Assembly: GCA_023014485.1 (NCBI GenBank)
Contig: JAJOZX010003205.1
Coordinates: forward strand, 147,001-211,000
Direction of reading: 5' to 3'
Length of the DNA stretch: 64,000 nucleotides
Origin: Bathynomus jamesi
Lineage: Eukaryota; Arthropoda; Malacostraca; Isopoda; Cirolanidae
Shown here: positions 58,601 through 64,000 of the stretch, piece after piece
How positions within the stretch are numbered: position 1 is the stretch's first letter
How the letters are laid out: each line of letters begins with the position of its first letter
Program-made: the position numbers and the translations under genes
The notes under the pieces: generated by a model
What the model was told of the DNA's origin: nothing
Seen by the model: only the letters and a program-made list of their open reading frames with translations
The model's database searches: none

Positions 58601-60148
58601 AATTCACACCAAAACAGCGTACCAATCTTACCTTTATAAGCATCATACGAAAGGGCATCCTTTACAGATTTTTTTACTCTATCATTTACAGCCTACTCAT
58701 TTCTTCGTTATCATTTATAAACGGGAGTTTCGAACTGTTTTCTATCAGGTCATCCCATAAGTAATATCGTTCTTTACGATAGATCAAATTTAAACTAGTC
58801 CTACTCGGTTTAAGCATAAATTTTCCGAAGGTTATATCTAAGAGGAGATCTATCGTGTTTCGCTACATACTTTACAGACCTTGACCAGTGAAGACGTGTG
58901 TTTTGCTTTATGTGAACCCTCCATAAACATGGCGGTATCAGAAGAGCATATCAGGCATATAATGCTTTACGAGTTCAAAAACGGGAATAGTGCCACTGAA
59001 GCAACGCGAAACATTCAGGACGTTTATGGCAACGATATTCTGCATGCGAGGAAATGTCAAAGAGGGTTTCAAAAGTTTAGGAATGGTGACTGCTGTTTGA
59101 CAGATGCAGCACGCTCTGGACGCCCTGCTGAGTTTGATGATTACCTGCTATTAGCCGCACTTGAAGACTGTTCAACAACTGTCGAAGAATTGGCCCAGAA
59201 ACTCAATTCATCCCCGTCCACCATCCATCGACATTTGCAACAACTCGGGGAAGTGCCTAAGTTAGGAAAATGGGTGCCACATGAATTGTCGGTCGACAAT
59301 CTGAGGGTGCGGGTAAACATTAGCACAGCTGTTCATTCCCGCGAACTCCAAGATCCGTTTTCGCACCGTTTAGTGACTGATGAAAAGTGGATACTGTACC
59401 AGAATGTTAAGCGCCGTCGACAGTGGGTTTGTGCCGGAGAACCAGCGACACCACAGCCAAAACCAAATCTTCACCCTCGGGAGGTGTTGCTTAGTGTTTG
59501 GTGGGATAAAGGTGGCATAATACACTTTGAAACTTTACCACACAACCAAACAATCACCGCTCAAGTCTACTGTCAACAACTGGATCGATTGAACACTGCA
59601 CTAAAAGAAAAGACCTTCTTTGGTTAATCAGAAAGGAATCGTGTTCCACCACGACAACGCACGTCCTCACACCGCTCGGATCACTTCTGCAAAAATTGAG
59701 GAGCTTGGGTGGGAAAAACTTCCACATCCTCCAGACCTTGCGCCTCCAGATTATCATCTCTTCAGGAGACTGCAAAACTATCTTGACGAGAAACAGTATA
59801 CTTCTTTAGATGACCTGCACACCAGTCTTTCTGTTTTTTTGTCTCAAAACCGCCTGAATTTTATAAACATGGCATTGAAAAGCTTGTAGGACGTTGGCAG
59901 AGTGTCATTGATTCCGATGGAAAATATATACTAGATTAAAAAGTTTCAGTCGAGTTTTTTTGTCCTTCAAATTCCGATCTAAAAAACGACATTACTTATG
60001 GGATGACCTGATAATTATGAATAACTATAAAAATCGACAAATCGTCTTTACACCAACCTCATCAATAAGATCAAAAGCCTCTTCGATTCCATCATCCGTT
60101 ATTCCTTCTTTCGTCTCCTTCGCTTTGGTGATCGCGTCAGCGTTGTAA
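40618..60148 (-). CDS. COPB2: Coatomer subunit beta' (beta'-COP), C-terminal half, ten exons
   Basis: Beta'-COP is a subunit of the COPI coat, which buds vesicles for Golgi-to-ER and intra-Golgi transport. It pairs with alpha-COP and recognises dilysine cargo through N-terminal WD40 propellers. This window holds the part after the first propeller: exons 60148-60058, 55556-55438, 52631-52377, 51923-51736, 45896-45740, 44990-44789, 43838-43706, 42551-42390, 41730-41621 and 40656-40618. Together they encode about 484 residues ending in a TAG stop. All joins keep frame and have GT-AG borders. Diagnostic stretches are GRWVGDCFIYTSSVNRLNYY, YLGDKELNVISYELLLSVLE, TRVAHFLEKQGFKKQALAVS, LLLQATASGNKD and PSEVPKAVELW. 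The alpha-solenoid region is strongly conserved and the C-terminal tail is Pro-rich then acidic, as in the family. The gene looks intact; upstream exons lie past 64000. Confidence 0.95.
41621..41730 (-). CDS. COPB2: COPB2 exon
   Basis: 110 bp, acceptor cctttcag, donor GTAAGT. Encodes ELELDLENIRIDENLDAG, the acidic tail matching the family's LELEVDLDNLELEDID block. Confidence 0.9.
42390..42551 (-). CDS. COPB2: COPB2 exon, Pro-rich tail
   Basis: 162 bp, acceptor gttttcag, donor GTAAGG. Low-complexity Ser/Pro-rich tail (SESSPIPPLPSQLPSD, then SEPPAPPNPPSPPILPQQD). Assigned by phase and position; sequence conservation is low here. Confidence 0.8.
42679..43564. mobile_element. Foldback: two DD41D-type element 3' halves head to head
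   Basis: The two arms, 42679 to about 43115 and about 43134 to 43564, are almost exact inverted complements of about 430 bp, joined by about 17 bp. Each arm is the C-terminal transposase half (YQHDGAPCHYAK, WPARSPDLTPLDFFAWG, RFELCRDTDGRHVESYS) ending in the family tip cagggtgtacataaagtcag with TA outside (42677-42678, 43565-43566). Frames are carried on both strands (42777-43088 minus, 43131-43474 plus). It sits in the COPB2 intron between 42551 and 43706, so the pre-mRNA contains a very long hairpin. Confidence 0.9.
43706..43838 (-). CDS. COPB2: COPB2 exon
   Basis: 133 bp, acceptor ttctag, donor GTAAGT. Encodes ANHERNPVEEMLAAEREGQF, then DLEESEFVDAPQVL, corresponding to the family's PNEERN block. 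Confidence 0.9.
43936..44090 (+). repeat. tRNA-derived SINE-like element
   Basis: An A-box-like tgactcaaccgg (about 43942) and a B box ggttcaaaccc (43995-44005) are spaced as in a tRNA gene, followed by a non-tRNA body. No acceptor stem can be formed, so it is a SINE or tRNA pseudogene, antisense to COPB2. The 3' boundary is uncertain. Confidence 0.6.
44284..44430. repeat. MITE-like inverted repeat
   Basis: Arms containing aaaactcaatgaaagt and acttcctatcaaa on the left face tttgataggaagct and actttcagtgaagtttt on the right. The centre is about 26 bp. Terminal duplication is not determined. Confidence 0.5.
44447..44690 (+). repeat. tRNA-derived SINE with (ATT)n tail
   Basis: A perfect A box tagctcagtgg (44456-44466), a B box ggattcaatcc (44484-44494), a unique body (gttgagttgggccagccatt) and an ATT-rich tail at 44647-44690 give the full layout of a tRNA-type SINE. 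It lies in a COPB2 intron in antisense orientation. Confidence 0.65.
44789..44990 (-). CDS. COPB2: COPB2 exon with Ala run
   Basis: 202 bp, acceptor tttcag, donor GTGAGC. Encodes TYLPSEVPKAVELWKKCVGE and QYDNLFPGLHNALKAEQF, ending in a run of seven Ala (PVPAAAAAAAVM) that replaces the Lys/Trp-containing segment common in vertebrates. Confidence 0.95.
45085..45420 (+). repeat. LINE 3' UTR fragment
   Basis: Similar to 5140-5290: agtaaagactaaagcttaag, then gagtttcagaattattta, with spacing kept. It is a short, diverged 3'-end copy of the LINE family represented at 2998-5353. No coding part. Confidence 0.6.
45740..45896 (-). CDS. COPB2: COPB2 exon
   Basis: 157 bp, acceptor catctttag, donor GTAAGA. 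Encodes NKDLIKEVGSSAESEGRNNV, then AFLSHFISGQLDQCFELLLK and SEAAFFAR. Confidence 0.97.
47661..48880 (-). mobile_element. Full-length DD41D-type Tc1/mariner element
   Basis: Ends cagggtgtacataaagtcag and its complement, with TA at 47659-47660 and 48881-48882. Length 1220 bp. Reference copy for the partial ones at 42679 and 56844. The transposase begins at about 48802 on the minus strand and fills the element. Confidence 0.95.
47761..48802 (-). pseudogene. DD41D-type transposase, two frameshifts
   Basis: From the Met at 48802: MNTEERVAIVIWRIEGKKYN, then PIDKTIRKLVNKFKRTGSV and LGLPTSSVHKILKVNLQKK (paired HTH), LMDNILFSDEATFHTCGKVN (first Asp), KVNVWMGLTKSKVYGPFFF. A shift near 48100 gives VVYQHDGAPCHYAK (second Asp) in another frame, and a second shift near 47995 gives WPARSPDLTPLDFFAWG (third Asp), ending HVESYS. 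41 residues lie between second and third Asp. That spacing is the one described for rosa/Visitor-type elements; the family label is from memory. Confidence 0.9.
49136..51042 (-). pseudogene. hAT transposase with BED finger, frameshifted
   Basis: From the Met at 51042: KSIVFEYFTTTEDDKYYICT, C and H residues of a BED finger ending LRRHISRNHPEVF, then LPLSVFCKPAMLGLLGEMAQ, LKMDSCTRLRTNYYAINVRF (first catalytic Asp region), RVLCIVTDNASNMIKTIEKL (second Asp), MRCGVHTLQLAIHDGL. A one-base shift at about 49905 turns the conserved TRWGSTYMM (catalytic-domain block) out of frame. It continues as MMIEGLLELKPVLID and LAGVCLDPKYRCLL. The C-terminal dimerisation motif is disrupted (STQVSVYFQHLKS with FSALK in another frame near 49145). 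Two lesions, otherwise near complete. Confidence 0.9.
51736..51923 (-). CDS. COPB2: COPB2 exon
   Basis: 188 bp, acceptor ggccccag, donor GTACGT. Encodes FDLALNLGELEMCLQLANQA, SEQKWRQVAELAQQKGD and HDYPGLLLQATASG: helical solenoid repeats. Confidence 0.97.
52377..52631 (-). CDS. COPB2: COPB2 exon
   Basis: 255 bp, acceptor tatgcag, donor GTAAGC. Encodes TLYLLGYISKDNRLYLGDKE, then LEYQTAVMRRDFDTADRVLP and TRVAHFLEKQGFKKQA to DPEHK. Confidence 0.97.
52968..53500. repeat. GTAACTAGTTAC repeat cluster, probable hAT-type MITE
   Basis: Starts cagtgctgcgagttac. Repeated taactagttac-type phrases fill 52980-53115 and 53335-53490, leaving a 200-bp unique centre. This mirrors the subterminal arrays of the proven hAT elements here. 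The right tip is diverged and no target duplication is found. It lies in a COPB2 intron. Confidence 0.6.
53520..55437. other. COPB2 intron, no gene recognised
   Basis: About 1.9 kb of AT-rich intron with short TA tracts at 54826-54842 and 54873-54888. A GC-richer patch at 54345-54440 has no identified origin. Confidence 0.5.
55438..55556 (-). CDS. COPB2: COPB2 exon
   Basis: 119 bp, acceptor ttcttcag, donor GTTTGT. Encodes VQEIVKTGRWVGDCFIYTSS, then NRLNYYVGGEIVTIAHLD, nearly invariant in animals. Confidence 0.95.
56038..56290. repeat. Dispersed repeat related to 26426-27395
   Basis: gtaaattcccgggagtcaaa at 56041 matches 27368-27390. A more diverged copy (gggaagcttgatgcgacctc, then aatcaaaccctccca) lies at 56244-56283 and matches 27355-27395. 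Confidence 0.55.
56632..56815. repeat. Two palindromes that are inverted copies of each other
   Basis: gacgattggttaggttcagt at 56632 starts a ~72-bp imperfect palindrome. A second, at about 56731-56815, is its reverse complement. The element-like unit therefore contains four copies of gattggttaggtt in alternating orientation. Confidence 0.7.
56844..57966 (-). pseudogene. DD41D-type Tc1/mariner element, 5' end missing
   Basis: Same family as 47661-48880. Right tip cagggtgtacataaagtcag at 56844 after TA. The transposase is on the minus strand, with LGLPTSSVHKILKVNLQKKS, NILFSDEATFHTCGKVN and, after a shift near 57290, YQHDGAPCHYAK and WPARSPDLTPLDFFAWG. Similarity ends at about 57966 inside the N-terminus, so the other terminal repeat is lost. 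A 3-base deletion gives ENFTRIRT for ENLRTRIRT. Confidence 0.9.
58207..58228. repeat. (AC)n microsatellite
   Basis: About 11 AC units within the intron. Confidence 0.9.
58745..60011 (+). mobile_element. Full-length mariner (DD34D) element
   Basis: Terminal inverted repeats tcaggtcatcccataagtaa (left) and its complement ending at 60011, with TA at 58743-58744 and 60012-60013. 1267 bp, the usual mariner size. It ends only about 46 bp from the COPB2 exon 60058-60148, on its donor side. Confidence 0.95.
58929..59938 (+). pseudogene. Mariner transposase, frameshifted
   Basis: Starts MAVSEEHIRHIMLYEFKNGN. HTH segments are ATRNIQDVYGND and SSPSTIHRHLQQLG. Then LVTDEKWILYQNVKRRRQW (first Asp), VLLSVWWDKGGIIHFE, and a shift at about 59620. 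Next come KGIVFHHDNARPHTARI (second Asp) and PHPPDLAPPDYHLFRRLQNY (third Asp). Only 31 residues separate second and third Asp: three codons of the usual HPPYSPDLAP are lost, consistent with an original spacing of 34. A last shift after ALKSL puts GRWQSVIDSDGKY out of frame. Confidence 0.9.
60058..60148 (-). CDS. COPB2: COPB2 exon (first visible)
   Basis: 91 bp. Starts mid-codon after ttgattcag and encodes YNADAITKAKETKEGI then DDGIEEAFDLIDE. Donor GTTGGT. This is the linker before the conserved QEIVKTGRWVGD block. Confidence 0.9.
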
Positions 60149-60248
60149 CTGAATCAAATGAAACGTCAATCAGTGAGAAAGAAGAGCTTTCGAGGATAGT
60201 CGTCTCGTGTTACTTTCAAAGAGGAATAAGATAAAATGTAACGATAGA

Positions 60249-60335
60249 GTTGTTTAACATCCTTCGCAACGTCTAAGGTCATGTGACCAAGAGGACCTAC
60301 AATTTTACGTGTGACCCGAACCACGGGTGGCTACA
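60249..60335 (-). repeat. Fragment resembling a LINE 3' UTR
   Basis: ctacaattttacgtg followed by ccgaaccac matches, inverted, the 3' UTR of the CR1-like LINE near 19655-19690. A short, diverged piece in a COPB2 intron. Confidence 0.45.
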
Positions 60336-61183
60336 TTATCTGGACGCGGAGGACAATCTCCCATTCTCCCATCCAACTACTATCCAGACCCGATATTGCT
60401 GATAACCGATAACGGGGCTGGAGATTGGGGTGGCGGTCCAATCTAAGAAATAATAATCTCCCACGAGCGACGAAAAACGCCTGGAGCTCGGGATTTTAGA
60501 GATACAGCCTAAATGAGAATACAAAGAGCGCCCAAGTGGTTAAGATTTGTCGGAAGGGACGTTTTGATTTACAGTAGATTCACCCGATAAAAAAGTCATA
60601 TGGTTTAAGGTCACTTCCTCATGCCCAGGAGCGGCTCGCAGGTAGGCGCTGTGGAACTGCAGCACCCCCATGATCTTATGATCTTTATATTTAAATATTT
60701 AAAATAGCCTCTCTGATTGTTTTTTTCAATGAACTTTTAGTTTTTAAATCAGATTATATCCTTTTTTCCTTAAACTATTTCAATGCCGAACGAATGAATC
60801 ACGAAAGTAGCTTCAGCCTTCCTGTGGAACTGCGTACTTAACAGTTCCAGATTTTGTTCGAAACGCTTGAAACCTCGGTGGCGGACGTACGAAGAGCGAG
60901 TCAGAATCGCGGGTTTAAGAGGATCCAAAGCACTGTGGACAGAGCAGTGCCGATTTGTTTGTTTGACGTGGTAGTTGTGTTGCTGTATCGTTTGCTAATT
61001 CGAAATTTAATTTCCGAATTGCATTTATCAATGATTCGTTATCATTTATTTTTTGTCGTGAGATTGAAGTTAATTATATATAATTGGATTATTTACAATA
61101 TATAGCTTTCATTTCTTAGAATATTTTTTTCGCAAGTGACTTTTTGTTTTTTGAAATTTTAACTAGGCGCCTATTCTATTATC

Positions 61184-63255
61184 ATGGCTGCGCTAGCCCC
61201 AGAAGTGAGTCGGGTGACAGTGAGTAAAATTCAGTCTCGTAATTTTTCACAGTTATCTCTTCAAGAAAAAATAGCTATTAAAACTGAAGGACGACCTACA
61301 CCAGAAATTCAAATATCTCAGCCCGGAATAAGTAACAATAAGAAATATATTCGTAGTTTTAATTCAGAATGGTACCAAAGAAAAAGTTGGCTTTGTGGTT
61401 GTAAAATTAAAAATGCATTATTTTGTTTCCCGTGTCTACTACTCGGTGGTGACTTGACGTGGACAAAAAGTGGTTTTACAAATATAAACAAAATGAAAGA
61501 AAAAACTGAAAAGCATGAGCATTCAAAGAAGCATATTGATAATGTGATTTCCCTGTCACTTTTAGTAACGGTAAATATCAAAGAAAAACTTAGTGAGGCT
61601 TACAAACTCTCGATTATCGAACATAATAACAAAGTTACCAAAAATCGTAAAATATTGTCGAAAATAATAGACTGCATTAAATTCTGCGGAAATTTTGAGA
61701 TTTCTTTACGTGGACATGATGAAAAAGATGATTCGGCAAATCCAGGTGTATTCAGGGAATTAATTAATTTCGCATCAAAATTAGATCCCGATTTGAAAAA
61801 ACATTTAGAAAGCAACAGTCTTCAAGGGCGTTTCCAAAACCATTCAGAATGATATTCTTGACTGTGTGCTGCAGGTATCCCGCAATCAAATAAAAAAAGA
61901 AATTAAAGAAGCTTCGTTTGTGGCGGTCATGGCTGATGACACAACTGATGTTTCTGAACACACTCAAATGGTTATTGTTCTGAGATACGAGCTGAATGAG
62001 GAAGTCTTTCAGCGCTTCTGGGGTTTCTTTACTCCGGAAAATCAAACGGCAGAAGGACTATCTAAGTGCATTCTAGATCAGCTAGATATTCTTCTCGAAG
62101 GAAACAAGCAGAAACTAATTGCTCAGACATTTGATGCGCAAATGTCATGAAAGGAAAAAAAAGGGGAAGTTCGGGCTAAAATTAAAAGTTTACAATAATG
62201 CACACTTCATTCACTGTTATGTCCACCAACTGAATCTGATTATGAAAAATGCAGCAAGTACTACCCGAAATTCAAGGATATTCTTTTCTAACCTCTTGGC
62301 TATACCAACACTTTTCTCCAGGTCACCACTTCGTCTCTCTATCTTAAGCAAACATATGGCCAGCCACATTCCTCGTCCATCCCCTACTAGATGGAATTTT
62401 CATATACGCACCGTAAACCGCGTCGATGAAAATTTCGAACCCTTAAAAAAATGCCTTGAAGAAATACAGTCGACAGCAAACGCAGATCAAACTATTTCAG
62501 AAGCAACAGGAATTTTGCGTTTTGAATAACGAAAAGTTCATCTTTTGGTTGAAACTTTTTCATCAGATAATGCCTCACGTAGAAGTCATTTACAATCAAA
62601 TGCAATCTCGAGCTATTGACTCATGTAAAGTACAAGAATATGTAGCAAACTTCAACAATGCCATTTTAAAAATAAGAAATTCGGAGTACTGTGAAAATCC
62701 TTCAAAAACACTCATGATTGAAGCAAAGGAAGTGTGCGACTGCGTATGTGTTGACATAGCTGAGAGGTATTCATTTACCAAACAATTAGTAGCTGCTAAG
62801 CTGTTTACCAAGGAAAACTTTGATAGCTATAATATGAAAATGCCTATGGAAGAGGTAACGGTGACAACTGAGGCATATCCCATGATTGAAAAAGAAAAGC
62901 TTCTTACTGAACTACAAGTTTTCTACAGTAGACCTGATATGCACAATTACGACAGGTTAATTGATCTGCTGAAATTTATCACTGAAAATAATCTAGTAGA
63001 TGTTCTTGGAGAACTAGCTAAGCTCAAAAATTCTTTTGATCATCCCCATGACTACATCCGAGGCCGAACGCTGCCATTCAACATTAAAAAGAATAAAGAC
63101 GTTCTTAAGGAGCACTATGAATCGGGAAAGACTAAATGCTCTTGCAATGATTTCAATAGAGAAAAATTTGATGAACAGTACACAGAATTTCAATGAAAAA
63201 GTAATAGACCTTTTCGCTCAGAATAAAAACAGAAGAATGGAATTTGTTTATAAAT
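61184..63255 (+). pseudogene. hAT transposase (ZMYM/DUF4371-type), several frameshifts
   Basis: Starts MAALAPEVSRVTVSK. Then SWLCGCKIKNALFCFPCLLL (TTF-type finger) and HEHSKKHIDNVISLS. After a shift near 61830 come SFVAVMADDTTDVSEHTQMV (first catalytic Asp) and ALRY-like VLRYELNEEVFQRFWGFFTP. Further shifts near 62145, 62525 and 63100 separate HFIHCYVHQLNLIMKNAAS, SPTRWNFHIRTVNR and, at the end, the dimerisation block TTSEAERCHSTLKRIKTFLR then MISIEKNL. The order matches the family; the number of breaks shows a dead copy. Confidence 0.9.
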
Positions 63256-63405
63256 AAAATTTTTGGCAAATTCGAAATTACCCGTTAAGCGTAAGTACCC
63301 TATAATTGATTTTATGATACTATTTTACTTATTTTTATGACTGAGTAGTGAGTAGTTATCTATTTATCTATTCGACTCTCTCTCTCTCATATATATACAG
63401 GTATA

Positions 63406-63978
63406 CAGGGTGTCCGAGAATTATCTGTACAATTTTTGGCTGTTATTAAAAGTCAACCATGAAGTGTAGAAATTCCAGTGTTGTCCCATTTTACAGAGAA
63501 TCTCATTAAGTTTTTTCTGATACGAAGTTGTGACAAGTTTTTTAGAAATTCCAGTGTGTCCGAACATTATCTGTACAATTTCATCTTTTAATAAAATTCT
63601 TGATAACACACGTAAAATTCTTGAACAAGATTATTTAGAATCTGTATTTTCAAAAGTTTCTTTTATTAAAGTAACGTTGTTACAAACATTCGATATGTGC
63701 ACCATTAGTGATTCGCAAAACATCCAATCGATACTCCAAATGTTGCCATGTACGCTGCAGCATATCCACATCAATTCGCTCAATAGCAGCTGTGATTCTT
63801 GCTTTTAAATCATCAATGTTTGTCACCCGCGTACATTTCTAAAAAACTTGTCAAAACGTGGTATCAGAAAAAACTTAATGAGATTCTCTGTAAAATGGGA
63901 CAACACTGGAATTTCTACACTTCATGGTTGACTTTTAATAACAGCCAAAAATTGTACAGATAATTCTCGGACACCCTG
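63406..63978 (-). mobile_element. 573-bp Tc1/mariner-type element with long TIRs and transposase scrap
   Basis: Tips cagggtgtccgagaattatc in inverted orientation. The arms are about 140 bp (63406-63545, 63838-63978) with TA on both sides (63404-63405, 63979-63980). The minus strand at 63835-63680 reads TRVTNIDDLKARITAAIERI, then TNGAHIE, the C-terminus of a DD41D-like transposase. Part of the TIR is repeated internally near 63545-63590. Removing it joins the flanking hAT exactly as in the 38949 copy. Confidence 0.9.
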
Positions 63979-64000
63979 TATATATAATCGACACGATTGT

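Larger units (their letters stand above)
60626..64000 (+). mobile_element. Long hAT element running off the window
   Basis: Left end caggagcggctcgcaggtag. Comparison with the deleted derivative at 38949-39666 shows that 63250-63405 plus 63981-64000 are its 3' end and that about 50 bp remain outside. A MITE (63406-63978) is inserted near the 3' end. It sits in the COPB2 intron upstream of exon 60058-60148, antisense to the gene. Confidence 0.9.

Noticed and set aside
59960..60148. Plus-strand 62-codon frame over the last mariner bases and a COPB2 exon
   Set aside because: It is antisense to a conserved COPB2 exon with proper splice sites.

Overview
This is nuclear DNA of an animal, almost certainly an arthropod. 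The one host gene has short exons, GT-AG introns and long AT-rich introns. Nearly everything else is transposon. The non-LTR retrotransposon families (CR1/jockey-like and RTE-like), the long (TA)n, (GA)n and (AAT)n tracts and the abundance of Tc1/mariner and hAT elements fit a crustacean best, but that placement rests on memory of these families and is an inference.

Layout. 1-6.4 kb: two CR1/jockey-like LINEs and a decayed Tc1/mariner transposase. 6.4-10 kb: a third LINE split by a long-TIR DNA transposon of unassigned superfamily (6867-9115, 8-bp duplication ACTACACA). 10-19.8 kb: a CR1-like LINE cut in two by a 7.4-kb hAT element (10231-17674, duplication GAGGAATG), which itself holds a DD41D-type Tc1/mariner remnant and a second unassigned long-TIR transposon (11359-14654). 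20.6-28.2 kb: Tc1, DD41D-type and LINE remnants, a Penelope/hammerhead-like scrap and small MITEs. 29.1-36.7 kb: an RTE-like LINE with two hAT insertions and an internal tandem amplification, then a CR1-like LINE with a hAT-in-hAT nest. 36.7-40.3 kb: more MITEs and hAT derivatives.

40.6-60.2 kb, minus strand: ten exons encoding the C-terminal half of beta'-COP (COPB2), a subunit of the COPI vesicle coat. All ten exon junctions join in phase and the stop codon is visible; the 5' half lies beyond position 64000. Its introns carry a ~435-bp-arm foldback, two tRNA-like SINEs, a three-level nest (hAT > hAT > DD41D element), two more DD41D-type copies, a mariner, and a hAT that runs off the end of the window.

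The main result is that the insertion history can be read directly. At least seven hAT-like insertions have perfect or near-perfect 8-bp target duplications whose flanks rejoin the interrupted element. Every transposase or reverse transcriptase seen is broken by frameshift, stop, truncation or deletion. The two unassigned long-TIR elements are the best candidates for undescribed systems.
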